Source: Gorsachius magnificus
Taxonomy: Eukaryota > Chordata > Aves > Pelecaniformes > Ardeidae
Assembly: GCA_034008185.1 (NCBI GenBank)
Contig: CM067109.1
Location: 55,910,301-55,974,300, forward strand
DNA length: 64,000 nucleotides
Direction: 5' to 3'
Positions 1 to 13,600 of the stretch are shown one piece after another (position 1 is the stretch's first letter; each line of letters opens with the position of its first letter). Below the pieces are notes generated by a model. That model saw nothing but the letters and a program-made list of their open reading frames with translations, was not told the DNA's origin and did not search any database. The position numbers and the translations under genes are program-made.

Positions 1-3000
1 CTCCACTGGGATGTCAGACCCTCAGTCAATTTATCTCTATTTCAGCCTGCTCAGAGTGACTTCCCCAGTTATCAAAATTTAATCATGCCTTCAAAAATGT
101 TGAAAAGTGGTCATTAGAGGCAAAAGGCCACAGGATACAATATTCATTTTTCTCTATCTTCCAGTCATCCAGCTGGCATCTATAATGGATATCCTGGGGG
201 CTGTGAGAACACGTTGATTTATGCAACCTTGCTCTTGCTCTCACTGTGGTGCACCAGCCTGCTTTAAAGAACAGGTTTTAACAAGGTCTGAGGTGGGAGG
301 ACATTAATCATGGTAGCATTGTATGTGAAAAAGGGTGCTGTGTAGTCAGAAGAACCCCCTACAGCAGGGCAGTTAGATTTTTTTACCACCTTCTCAGAGA
401 TAAAGGAGAGTTTGACAATTGATTAGACCTTTCTGTAACCTTGCAGTCCTGTGAAATGATGAGAGAGAGAGAAAGGGAGGGGAAAAAACGCTAAGAGGGG
501 GAGGGAGAGAGAGACAGAGAATGATTCTCATACTGACGGTCTTAAATGTGCAATAACTTTATGATTCTTGACTGAAACTGGCTATCAAAATCAGTCCCAA
601 CTCAATACAGTCTAAAAAAGAAGATCATTCTTGGAATAAGAGTCCTTTCAGCTGAACATGTCAGAGGCAATCATGGGCACCAGCAGCCTGCAGTGACTCC
701 CCTGAATACTCTGTATTGCACAGTGAAACCCTGATAAAAATCGCATTGGATAACATCAATCCCAGCTGTAACGTTCCAAAGTAGGTTTCAGCAAAATCAA
801 CAGTGATGAATTGAAATTTGTTGACAATAGGCTGGGGGAGGGGAGGCCAGGGGGATTCAGGAGTGATTATTATTCTGTCTTTTTCTTCCTTGAAACCAGA
901 GGAATTATTTCAAGACCTGGGTGAATGCAACTGAATGCATACATTTGCATGCGATGAGCCAATGCAGAATATGAAGGCAAAATCTGAGTGTGCAAATCAG
1001 ATACTTGCCTTTGCCCATAGAGGGTTCCCTGGTGAGTAATGCATATGCAAAAGAGTGCTGAAAACTGGGCTCACATAATTTGTTTAATCTACCATGATGT
1101 CGGAGTTTCTGCCCTTGTCCAACATACAGGATCAGAGGGTCACCACTTAGAGTGGCTAGAGTCAGGCACAGTGAGCATGCACATTATGTTATGCCTCCCC
1201 CATACCACTCTGGCAATGTGACTTAATCCTGAACTGCAATCCCCCTGCTATTCCAGTCCTGAGCTTTTCTCTCTACCACATGCAATAATTGCCATTTTCA
1301 ATTTTCCTGTCCTGGGATCTCTCAAGCTGAAGAAGTCTCCTGAGCTCTCACCCTCCCTCCTCACTGATACTTGAGACCCTGGGGGTAAATGTTCAGAACA
1401 GTATGTAGGCATTGAGTTGAACAACTCATTACTGGTATGGGGAGGAGAATGCAACTAATCCTCATATCACACTGGAAATTTAACCCTGGATGTCATAAGA
1501 GACTGTCCGTCTCCACAGATGGAATCAGAATGAGCTGGAGAGAAAGTGAAAAATAAAATAAAAATCAAGAGCATCCTCCAATTCCCCCTCTTTGTGTTGG
1601 TGGACTGAAATCCCTCTCCTGGCTGTGGCCACCCTGCCAGCCTACTGCAGTTTTCCCTCTCCAACGCAGACCACTGCCAGATGCTTGAGAAGGCACAGAC
1701 CGCCTGTCAAGGGCAATCTTTGCCCATGTCAGATTCAGATCTAGGTATTACAGTAAAGGAAATAGTGTCACGTCTTTAAAAGCTGGGGAGTCACAAAATG
1801 CAGGGCCTATTGTTTTTTAGGCTTGCAGAAGGACATTCCCCATAGCACCTTCTCCCAGGAGAATGTGGGGATATCTTCCAGGCTACGACTCAGTCCACAT
1901 ATTTCAACCATGCACTGCAATCCTAGATATTAAGGACTTCTGCATTAGGTTGCTAATCTATTTCTTGGTCTTTCCTGCTTCAGCAGGAAGGACATCAAGC
2001 ACCAGCTATTATTCTTTAGTTATATCAGCTCCTCCAGGCAAGCAGTTCACTTGTCACTAAGCAGCCCATGTTATGATACACCATGAGACACATTCAAAAT
2101 GATTCAGGCTTACAATTTAAAGGGAGATATTGGAGGTATGAACATGAGAGTGCATGTGCCTAGCCACATTAATTTCAAACCAGATCCTTTGAATCAGGTG
2201 TACTGTTTATACAAGCAAGGCCTGAGTACATTAGTCAAATGTAGTCAGACACGGCATTTGCCTTGGACTGCAGTAGCCTGAGTGCACTGAAATGTCACTC
2301 AGTTTCTGAAAAAGGCTGAGCGAGTTCTCCTGCATTTTGTACCTAGCTGTCTGAGGTGGGATATGTGAAGGGGCCACTGTGCATCTCACGCTACCTGTAT
2401 TCCTGGGTGAACTGTGAACAACATTCAGCCAGGCCAGTGCATAAAGACCCTCTCTTCATGTTACCCCACAAGGCATGTCAACCCCATGGAAGAATAGGTT
2501 TGCTGAATTTTGCCCATAGCACCTCTGCAAAACCCATCAGTGATGCTCTTGAGAAGAAACCCTCAGTTTTCTGCTACTCTATTTGTGCTTCAAGTCAACA
2601 ACATATTCTGCAGGCAAGACATACAAGGGACATCTCTCAGAAAAGAGGCAAAAAAAAAAGATTTTAGAGGCAGGAGGGATGAATCTTGAAGGTAAGCACC
2701 AAAAAAGGAGTGCAGGTGTTTTTTACTCAGAAACAGATTTGTGATGTTTCTTTCTTGATCCACTTGAGATTATTCAAAGAATATTCATGAGGAAAAATGT
2801 AATCTATTTTTCTGGACTGTTACAAGGCTGACAGTGTATGTGAATGAAAGGAAACAAAGGATCCTGGAAAATATTAACGGCGCAAGAGTAGTAGCCTGTA
2901 GTTGCTAGTTTTTTGGGCAGCAGGTATTTTGCATCAACATCTTCCCATACTGTATGTCAACCACATAGAAACAGAGGCATTAGATGTGCTCTCTGTTTGG

Positions 3001-4595
3001 TAGAAGTGAGTGGAAGTACAGTACTAAATTATGGTTTTTCTCCAATTGCTCTGTCTTCCTGGCACTGTTGGCAAGCATGAAAGCTGTAATTTTCATTAAA
3101 AGACTCATCCAGATATTTGGCAGCGATTATATGATTCCTAGATCCACTCAGTCACAAACAGACAATTAACCCATAAAGCAGTGCTCATATTAGATTTATT
3201 TTCGTTTTTATTATATATCAACCATAGAGTTTATCAGTTCAGTCTCTATTTTTTATTTCAATAATATACCAGAATGAAATCAAGCTAAGAGGTACTGACA
3301 AAATCCATTTAAAAATAGAAGAAAATATCCAGATTATATGGAGAACATGAAGGAATAGTAAATCACTTCCAGTATTGTAAAAATTCTGACTATAGCTAAT
3401 GATAAAACTGTAGGAATTAATAAATTAATATGCATCCACTTTCCTGTGTGTATGTATATACGTTTGCATATATGTTTATGCAGACATAGGATTGAGTTCA
3501 TCTAATAGCGGAACTGAAAATTGTCAACCAAAAGCAAATGAAATTATGATGTATATAAATCACTTCCAAACAGAGACCCCTCCTCTATTTTTCCTACTTA
3601 AGGATCCAAACTGACATAAAATAAGTACTTCAAGAGACACCATTTTTCAACTGGAAGATTCTTAGTAATGGACTATTAGTCAGATCCAATAAATAACAAT
3701 AACAGTAATTTACATACTGTGGCAGCAGTATAGACACAGTGCACTCACCAGAAAAAAATTAAATGCTAAAACTTTTCAAAAGTCTTAATTCAAAGTAACT
3801 CATCACAAGCCATGTAATCCTGAGCTACTGCACTAGATTTTTACTTCCACAACTCTGGAATTCTCATTCAAGCAAATACATAATCCCAAGCAGTTTAACT
3901 GAGACTGCAGTTTTCAACCAGGAAAAGCCCTAAAGGTCCTAGCTCAGACTTTGAAGAGGTTGAGAACCCTTGTACACATTTCAGGCAAATAGCCTCCTTT
4001 CTTGAAAACTGAATTTCTGAAGTTTCATGTTTCATTCTGAACATTACCCACCTTTTATCTATATTGTATATAGGATAGGCCTACACTGATATCCATAAAT
4101 GGAGAATTGTCAAAATAGTTTGAAATAAGAACTCTTAAAAGAAGCAATGGCCATTTTTTTCATATATTGCAGTAACTAAGAGGAGAGCATGTGTTCAAAA
4201 CCCAGATACTGTCCATTTCACAACCACCACCAAACATTTTAAAGCAAAGTATTTTTTTCTAAATAGGAACTCAGAGATGCTTTCTTGGTTATGGGTTGTA
4301 AAATGGAAACAATAACGTACAGTTAAATGATCTTTTTGAATCAGTGTCTTCATTTCACCTTTTTTTACCCCTGCACAAGGTAGCCAAGGTACAATGTTAG
4401 AAGCTACCGCCAAATCCAGGGAAATAACCAGATAACATGAATATTACTCACCACAACAAAATACACACTTTCAAGATATACAGATAAAATAACCCACATG
4501 TTCTAAAGTAACCCACATATAGCAAAATTATAACCCTGCTATATTTATACACGCGGGTGCAGTTTTCATACACTATTATAGTCTCATATATATCT
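1..4595. other. Non-coding AT-rich unique sequence
   Basis: No exon, RNA gene or recognisable transposon is visible. A purine-rich GA stretch lies at about 460-520. The open frames present are all about 100 codons or shorter, lack homology I can recognise, and are expected by chance. The AT-rich portion at 3180-3560 contains only short A/T runs. Confidence 0.6.
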
Positions 4596-4870
4596 TTAAA
4601 TCATGCTGCAAAAGTTTCTGCCTTCCCCTAATGCCGGCTCTAATTTAGGATGAACAACTACTCTCATAAAGAAAAACTGCTGCTGCTGCTGTTTATTAGG
4701 CTGCAGAAAGGTCTCGCTGACTAATGTCCCAGGATTAAATGAATGTGGAATAATAAGAGCTGATTTATTTGTGCTCCAGTAGGATAAAGCTGCCACTGAT
4801 TTTACAAGAAACTATTCATCTGAGGGCTACTATAGCTAGTAAATTGTGGCTGTTGCTGAAATTAGTCTCC
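4596..4870. promoter_or_regulatory. Candidate conserved non-coding element (unverified)
   Basis: This segment has the texture of a vertebrate developmental enhancer. It is unique and free of simple repeats apart from a (CTG)5 run at 4677-4691, and it is rich in TAAT/ATTA homeodomain-type cores (for example around 4638, 4722 and 4735). No protein frame is convincing. This is pattern-based inference only: no alignment was possible, and an ordinary unique sequence remains a realistic alternative. Confidence 0.2.
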
Positions 4871-7589
4871 AGACCTTTGTGCAATCTACCAAGTGAAGTA
4901 GCAATGTGGTAATAAAGCTATTGTGAGTACTTGGTGTATTTAAAAGGTCCCACTTTTATCCCTGTCTTAAGGGATTCTGAAAGTCAGCTTTCAGAGATAC
5001 CCACCAGAAACTCTACTGGCCTTTGCCTACAATTTATATTTCTACCCTGGGAATGTATGAGAATTAAAAATGTATAGGTGGCAATAAGCAGAAAAAATCT
5101 CATGCTTGTGGGTTTTGGTTTTGGTGGGGTTTTTTTTTTTCCTTTACATAGCCTGGAGTAATGATTTCATTTCAGCATTACAGTGGCTACACAGGTCTCT
5201 GTCCAGCCCAGAAATTTTAATGAAAAGAACAGTAAAGTGAATCCTCAATAAGATAGAAAAAAACCTTTTTTTTTAAGATTTCCTAAGCAGTTTCCAATGT
5301 TTGCACTTCAATAATAATAAACCAAAAATTGAAACCAAATCACATCAAAAGACAAAAAACAAAATTGACCAAACAGCAAGGAATTACCAGAGCCATTTAA
5401 AAAGTAGAAATAATGGGAAATTATGTAAATAAGAATTTAAAAGTGGAAACCATACTTATACTCGGGACTGGGAGCATTATATCTTGATCCAGTAAAAGGC
5501 TGGATTCATCATATAGACAGTTGCAGAAATATGAATGAACTGGTGAGTTCTATGGACAATCACCCACATTGAAATGAAAAGTGAAAGCCTTTTCATGAAA
5601 TGTATAAATCTCAGCATGAAAATGTTATTTAAAATCAATTAAATCTTTGTCAGAAATATTTCTTCCAGGCTAAAGATCAGGTTATATTTCTAGAGTTAAC
5701 TTTCATTATCTGACTTGTACCTATTCCCTGAATAAAACACAACACACAAAACCATTCTCTGACATTTCATAGTTACTAAATCCACTTCAGCTGCAATAAA
5801 TGGGCATGCATGTTCTACATATATTTGTACATTAGAGTGTAGCAACTCTTATTTCTTTCATAGGAAGAAGACCCTGTTTGTAATACTGCTATAGTGCTGT
5901 TGGCATGATATACATTTATGTGGAAATGCGTATTAGCAGCATGCATCACCTGAAACTCTGACATTAACTCTCACAACCAGTCCTGAAATAACAATATAAC
6001 TGTTAATAGAGGGTCCACAAATACAAAGGCATAGAACAAATATAATCTTAAAGCTTTATGGGTGAGAGAGGACACCTCCTATGAAGAATACTGCCATTTC
6101 ATTTTACCCTTCTTATTATTTTTGTTGCCAATTTTTGAAGTGAACCACAAAAGTAAATAGGATCTATTTAAGCTTGGCATGAAAATTCAGGCTAGGATAT
6201 CTCCAGGTGAAGAGCATTCATTAGTGAATTATTCCAAGGCACTGAACAAGCTGAGAGAGTCCTCTACCTCCAGTTCAGAATTTGCTAGATAACACTTCTC
6301 ATCTATAGTGGATTTCACCTCTTTGTATTGTAACTATAGTGACAAATTTTATCCATAAAATATATTGCACTTAGCGCTAGAGCTTTTTGTTTTTGAATGA
6401 AAGGTTATCAGCCTTTTCTTTTTATACAATGCTTTATAATTGAGTGTTATGCCTCGTGTCTTCAGCTATCCCATCCCTACTTTCAGGTGTAGTCAGTCTT
6501 TATATTATAAATATTTCTCATAGTGTATACTTAATAGTGTCAAAAGCTGTACAGGGGACGACTATTATCAAGACAATACTAGAGCTTTAAGTTCCTTTTC
6601 AGGGGGGCGAGGAGGTGGTGATCCATATAGTTGAATCTCATCATCCATGATAACTATAGGAAAACTTCCTACTGCCCCTAAGCTTTCCATGTCTGCACAT
6701 TCAGGTACAATGGAAATGTTCACTTGCAGAAAATCAAGATTTTTCTAGGCTGTTAGGCACTAAAATTATTACTAAGCTCAATTCAAATTTCTAAAACTAT
6801 GATCCATTTTTAGACTGAAGAAACAAGAGGTAAAAAATTCTTTCTGTCGGTCCTCTCCCTTCAACAGTTTTTTAACATCTTGCAAATGGACAGGAACTGC
6901 ATTTTGGGGAAGGGAAGAAATACAATTAAATACACTAAAAGACACTCTGGGTAAACACCAAGGTGTCCCAGGATAGGGAAATAAAGTTAGAACACTGACT
7001 CGGTCTTGAGTGATAGAGAGGTAACTATCTTCTGCATTGGAATTAGTTTAGCTGGTAAAAATTTTCTGCAAGTTTTCTCATCCTGTCTTCCTCTGCTAAC
7101 TTCATACTGTTAACTCCCTCCTAGTTTAATTTGACTTCCTATCACTACAGTTTATGAGGTGGTATTTGGTGTAGTGCATGTCAGAGTACTACCACAATTT
7201 TAATGGAGATTTCAAGCCACACACTACACCAACAAAGCAGAATAACTACTGTTTAGTAAATTACATTTATTAGTATGAAAATAGCCAGAGTGCCAACAAT
7301 GGTTTTAAAGTATTTTAGCTAGGTTCTTTTTGTTTCCTACATTTTTCCAAGCATTTTCCTAAATGAAAAAGACTACACCCCTTATGAAGGAACTTTTTCA
7401 AATAAAACCAAGTGATTTTGAATCAGTGTACGAGATATACCAGCTAAAAGTTGGGGGGTCAAAGTAAAGAACTTTTAGTGCTGTTTTCAAAAAGCAAAGA
7501 AGAGAAAAAATTCAGAAGGTTTTTTTTATTAGCCGTTGGTGTTGATTTTTTAGAACAGACTATCATTACAGAAACATTTATTTTCTCCA
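4871..7589. other. Non-coding AT-rich unique sequence
   Basis: Nothing beyond short homopolymers is seen, for example T-runs near 5131 and 5270. No transposon ends, RNA genes or credible exons were found. Confidence 0.55.
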
Positions 7590-7830
7590 TCATTCATAAG
7601 GTGCAATGTTGGTTGGCGTTCATCTTCGTTCTCTTGTCAGAATAAAATGGCAGCTGAATCAGATGCTGCCCTTTTATTGAAACGGAAATGACAAATTAAC
7701 TTCTTAAAACTCATTGGTAACTCTAGCTGTTCCTAAAGTAATAATAACACTCACTACAGATGCGTGTTTCATCGGTTTATCAGCTGTGGCCCTATTTAGT
7801 TCTATTCAGGTTTTTGTGTCATATCTAATA
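7590..7830. promoter_or_regulatory. Candidate conserved non-coding element (unverified)
   Basis: A non-repetitive segment with balanced composition, several TAAT-type cores and scattered CpGs (near 7616, 7682, 7762 and 7773) inside a CpG-poor background. Retained CpGs in AT-rich DNA are sometimes a mark of constraint. There is no frame longer than chance. The call is inference from texture only. Confidence 0.15.
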
Positions 7831-8515
7831 TTGAGATCAATTAAGTCCTAGATCTGGGAGAAAGTCTGCCTGTATGGATTAAGGTTATTAATAACTGGGA
7901 GTAAAAAGTAAACTTCTGTTTCTCTGAACATGAAGAAATCCAGCAAGGAAGGCTAATTTTTTCCCCTTTGTCCAAACCCTTTCAGCCAGAACAGAGTCCA
8001 AAAACATCTTTTCTTAGATAAACCTCTCTCAGTAGTAGTTCAGGCTGCTACTTGTTCCCGATTTTTATCTTCCTTCTCTCTGTTTTGCTGTGAAGTTTCC
8101 TTTGCTCCCTCTCTCTTTTCCTGTTCTTCTTGTAAACATGCTACACATTAAAGCTAAACATGATGAACAACATATGAACATTCATACATACAATTCAAAT
8201 GATTTTCTGGAACTACATTTGCTGAAAATGGTGACAGATACCAGTGCTTGGGGTAAAAGATGCTTTCATTTCCCAAAGAGTTTTGGGGTTTTGTATACTT
8301 ACATTCTTGCTGTCTTCCATACATAAATATATTAAGATCTCAGGAATAGTTTGCTGGGCATATGCAGCACTCATAAAGCTTTTATTTAAAGAATTAAAAT
8401 TATTAAAATTAATCTGAAATTTTTCTTTGGTAAGTGTTGGAGGATAATCTAAGGAATTTGAGGTACAGTTGTAATGTAAGGAGGAAATTCAAGCCACAGT
8501 TGTGTTCTAGCTGGG
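7831..8515. other. Non-coding unique sequence
   Basis: Contains one 78-codon open frame at 8090-8326 with no recognisable domain, codon pattern or splice context. I treat it as chance. Nothing else is seen. Confidence 0.5.
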
Positions 8516-9180
8516 TGTCAGGTTTGTGCTTGTGTGCAAAGCCAGCATATCCTGTCATCAAGTCACCGTGTCATCCAGGAACACTGCAACCAGCTTCTGC
8601 ACCGGTGTGAAACAGACTGGCCTAACGGGTGGTGATGGCCTCCACCTCTAGCCACCTTTGCAACAAAGCTTTTGGCTAGATGCTACAGGACTCTCCAGGA
8701 GAATTTTGGAGTCTGGAAGATCCCCTCCCCCCCGCCAGGCTGCATAGGCCAGCTGATGGGCACTATTTGTACACTTACTGATTAATATCCTGGGTGGAGA
8801 TTCTGGTCATCTTTGAGATGCCCCCAGGCAGTTACAGCTGCAAATCTGACCAAATTGCACACAGACGAGACCCTAGTAAATTTCAGAAACTAGTCCTGCA
8901 GATACAGAAATAGCCATGTAGGACAGCCTTTTCTACCACCTAGTTGTGTATGACTCTGTTGTGCTTAGTTTAAGATAATCAATAGCAACAGATGGATTGT
9001 GCACATTGTGACCAGGTGGATTGTAAGAATACATCAGAACAGCTGCTCAGGGAGTCGCAGCTGATCCAGCTGAAGAAGCCATTACAAAGCCCTTCACAAC
9101 CCTGACAATTGGCCATCGTGTTGAAGAGATTCAGTTCCGCATGTGATCACTAACCTTTGCAAAAGATTAAATAAAATTAG
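8516..9180 (+). other. Unclassified segment, possibly an old LTR
   Basis: Base composition rises relative to both flanks. The segment runs from a TGTCAGG-type start near 8518 to a stretch with AATAAAA at 9169-9175, which would fit a polyadenylation signal of a decayed solo LTR. I could not find a clear TG...CA pair with flanking target-site duplications, nor do I recognise the family. It could simply be unique sequence. Confidence 0.2.
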
Positions 9181-10434
9181 TTTTGAACAATCATTCTGCC
9201 CACAAGTGACTGTGGAACAGAAAAAATATGTGCTGGAAATCCATCCTAGAGTCTATGAACTCATACTGAAACAGCTAAGATGTCAGCAGTGAAGAGGTAA
9301 CAAGCAAGTCTTAAACATCATTTCTGAGATTGCCCTTACAATACTATTTCTGTAGATTTACAGTGGTAAAACACTCAGCTAAGCTTTTCCTTTCTGAGAT
9401 ATCCTGAAAAATATATGGGGGAGCTTTCAGAAATCCTCAAAAGGACCAAAAAAAATACTAACTTGCTTCATCAAGGCTTGGTGATGTATTGACTTTCAAC
9501 AAAATGTCTCAGAAATAGTTCTGAAAAGGACATTATTTTGTTCAAGTTAGTGCATTTTGCAACTTTTTTTCTAGTGAGCATAAAGTAGATTGTTTCATTC
9601 CATATTTAGATCCACTGTATTGTTCAAATTTTGTTCATACAATACCTTTGAGGGGGATTGGTTTTGTTTAGACTAAGAACATAGTATTTTGTTAGCATAT
9701 AAGTAGGAAGCTGTTCATCTTAAGTGAAATTCAGGACATATTGAACACAACAGAAAATCCCCTGTTGAGAAGGATTCTCATCTCAACCCTTTATAGTGCT
9801 GTGGAATAAGTTAAGAATGAGAAAGTCAGTCTAGCAAAAAAGCTACTGACAACAGTTTTCTGGAAATATCTGCCCAAGCTTTTAAAAGAATCTTCTTCCA
9901 GTCAGTGTACAAATTCTATTTTTGTTTTGGTTTTTGTTAATATTCTGGCAAACTTCCAAACAAGAATGTTTGTAGATGTTTGCAACAAATTTGTAATAGA
10001 AATCTGAATAATTTCTTTTTTATTTTAAAAAGCTACGATCATGAGTGATGTTTTGTTGACTGTCCACTCCTTCAGTCACTATGATAGGATTGATAAATAC
10101 AATCTGGATATTAATTTCAATCTAATAAGGAAGAAAACAAAACCAAATCATTTTGAATTATAAAGGGACAAAACAGGTCAAAGAAAATTCAAATTCTTAC
10201 ACCTGTGTGATCAAGGTCAAAGATGAAAGAAGACAAAAAGTAGCAATATGGACATTGTGAAACTGCAGAACGATTAAAATTTCATGTTACATCAAGGAAA
10301 TTGCTTGAACACAAATAGAACATCTTCTAGCTAACTTTTTACTCTGTAAACCTTTTAGATGTTCTTAGAATGTTTGATGAAATTTTCTTCCCCTGTACAA
10401 TAGCCTTTTGTAGCTTTTCTTATTAGTGTGGACC
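9181..10434. other. Non-coding AT-rich unique sequence
   Basis: No exon, RNA gene or repeat family is recognisable. T-rich runs occur near 9561 and 9927. Confidence 0.55.
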
Positions 10435-10690
10435 TGCAGCCTGCCAGCATTAAACATTAATCCTCTGCATAATGAAACTGCGAGAATGGATTTCTATGAA
10501 ATTTCGCGCATTTGTTAGTCTGGTGAGGAAGATGCTCATTTTCATGTCTGGCTTTTCAAGGTTTTCTGATTAAAAAAAGCATCTCTAATGTCAAGATTGG
10601 TTGGAAGCTGAGAATAATTTGTTTCATTCTTACCGGTGTTAATGTTTCAATTTGATATTTAATAAAAAAGAAAACATCAAAAAATACTTA
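10435..10690. promoter_or_regulatory. Candidate conserved non-coding element with a TTTCGCGC motif
   Basis: A unique segment in which CpG-containing motifs survive in a strongly AT-rich setting, notably TTTCGCGC at about 10502-10509 and ACCGGT near 10632. TTTCGCGC fits the E2F-type consensus TTTSSCGC, and several ATTA cores surround it. There is no coding frame. That it is conserved is inference; a cross-species alignment would decide it. Confidence 0.25.
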
Positions 10691-13600
10691 GTGGGAAATA
10701 TTTGGGTTCAAATGAAGCACACAGTATGTAGCAGAGCTATGCACAACTCACTCTAGGCACAGAAGGACCGTATGCCCAGGACTACCCAAGTACGCCAGGT
10801 GATCATTCACAAGAAATACATCATAGCTAATACTTGCTTCGCATCACACCTTCTGGCAGTTCTTTGCACTTGAACAAATCCAGTTAGTTTAGGTATAAGA
10901 ACTAAGTGGACCTACACATGACCACTGTTTCCAAGCTTAGGAAGGTTGCAGGGGGGTGGGTGGTCCACAGATTTTAAGGCTTAGGGTTACCTTAGCAACA
11001 TAGGGACATCCCATTGCAGATGACAGATAGCAGGTTGCAAGCATATTCACCTGGAGGAGACATTGGATGAGACAATAAGGGAAACTGTGGACTAGGTGAA
11101 ACTGTATTGGGTTAAATTGCTTTGTTTTGGCAGACTCTTCTCATGGATGGAGAAGTCCTGTTGAATTTGTGGTTAAATGCAGACAAGGTAATGATACTCT
11201 CAGTCTGCCTTCTGAGGGCATTATTCAATGCCTCAGCAACCCTGACAGAAGTTCTTTTGGCTTCAACAACCATCTTCCATGAGTCAAAGGACCACTCCAG
11301 AAATGCAGCAGAAACTGGCTGCCTATGCATAATAGAGCACTTGGGCCATTTTTGTCACCAGCACCCCCAGTAACCCGGTGCAAAAAAGAAGTCATTGCAT
11401 TTGACATAACTAAAGGGAAACAGGGATTTTAGAGCATAACGTTAGCATACCTATATCAACATTTTCTCTAGCTGGGCTTTAAGCACATATCTAATAATTT
11501 ATACATGCAGCTACCTAATATTGGCACACAGTCCCAGTGCATTATAAATGCAAACATAGACATACATATTATTAGTTCCTAAGCGAAGCTGGAAGTGTTG
11601 GTCCTGGAATGCTTTCCTTGAGGAAGACAGATGTTTTCACAAGTTACTCTGGAAGTCTGTAGGGTAGGGCAGATCAAAGTAAAACTTTGCAAATGTCTAA
11701 CAAAGAACAGATACAAGTGAATTTGAAAATGCTGTAATAAACTGAGAAGCAAAGTAAATGCCTTTGGTGTTAGACAGTTAACCTGCTATTATACTGATTC
11801 TGAGAGTAGGGGAGTGGAATTAGCAAGAATTGCAGTTTTTCAGGATTCAATGGGGTCTGCCAATCACAGCTCCCATTCTGAATTCTGTTGCCCACTTCCT
11901 ACCAATGCTTAAATAGGCCCTTTAAAATGAAAATATAGCTTCTAGACTTTCAAAAGCAGCCAAAAGATCCCTTCCCTTGGACAAAAGAATGTTAAAATGC
12001 AGCCACTAGTTATGCACAGCACTGTGAGATGATATTGCCTAAAGCCTATGGATTCCACTATGCCTTAAAGTTTCAGAAGCGACAGACATGTTACTTTGGA
12101 TGGGATTCCACTCTCATTTAGAGTTAAGGCATTTAGGATGCACCAGGTCTTAAAACATGAGGTGTTTCTCAGGCATCAAAGCTGAAGAACTTCTGCTTCA
12201 AAAAAGTGAGTGAAGGTGGAAAGGATACAAACACCACATAAGAAGACTAGTCTGATGGCTGATACAAATGTCTTTTTGTGCTCCTAATTTTATGAGTTAA
12301 AACTCCTTACTTATTATTCGCCATGCTCTCCATAATCATTCAATACTCCTGGCTTTTTCCCACATTCACTGTCATGTATTTTGCTATCAGTTTGAGCTTA
12401 TTCACTCCCCGTCTATCTACCAAGCAATTTCCTTCCCCTCTTATATATGAACTGAACAGTAGGGTCCTAAAATAAATAGACAAATCAAACATTTAGTTAG
12501 CCGGTTTCTCCACAGCAATAAATAAATGGTTGGTTGGGGGAGATTTCACTGAGCAGCTTTGTGAACCAGCTTAAGAAGGAAGGACATGCCAAAGAGAAAA
12601 TTGTGGCAGAAAAGCTGAGTGAAAGGTGTTGGAAATCAACAAAATAAGAAAGTGGAGTGGAAAAAAGGAAGGTAAATAAATCAGAATTAGGTCTTGTGTG
12701 TTAAAAGATCTGCATTTAACATTGCAGCATGTAGCTGATTGCAAAGCAGCAGGAATGTAGCAGCACCTGTCTGCTAACCTCAGGAACTGCCACTGTTAAG
12801 TTTGATTTCATTCATTTAATAAGTATCAGTAAGAATCAGAGATACTGATGTGTTGCAGTGTTGTGAAATAGAATATCATTTATTGGCAAGAGAAAACATC
12901 TAAATGGGTCAGTTTTCCAATTCTGGATTCAAGTCACAATACACATACTTGCAAAGTATCTCATTTTCCATGTTCCCTCACCTCTGTGACATAAGATTAG
13001 TGAACTTCAGATTGTCACAGAGGAGTCACACCTGTACCACTTAAGTGAATCCTTTAGTAAAATGCATAGATAAGTATTGGAGGGAGATATTTTCTACTGA
13101 CAGAATGATATAAAATGACAGACTGTAGATTTGGAAGGCATTGGATATATTCTGTAAAATTGCCCTGCTTACAAGCATAAATCTAGATAGTTAACCTATA
13201 CCAATGCTGAGGGCAGGAGGAAATTTTGCCATTTCAATAAGAAAAGTATACAGACATTCCAAAAACAAATAATAGAGGATAAAATTTTAAAAATAGAGCA
13301 GAATTGATGTTTTCTTGATTTGCTGATTGTCCACAAAATCATTTGTATATCAAGATAGAGAACACATTAGAAAATGGCAAATACAAACCTAGTGGATAAA
13401 ACAGAATTAAAGTGATTTTATATTGTATGGCATGTGTAGAAAGTCATCAAGACATATAAAATAAAACTGATTATTTGAGTATGAAAAAGACACACAAGAA
13501 ATTAAGGATACTGGCAGAGTGCAGTTCAGAAAGGAAAAGCCCAGAACTTTACATGACTACAACAAGTCATACAAAAAAGTGATGATATTCAGCTAATTGA

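Noticed and set aside
3940..3975. GAGGTTGAGAACCCTT, also reminiscent of a hAT-type end
   Set aside because: Too short and no partner end with the right spacing.
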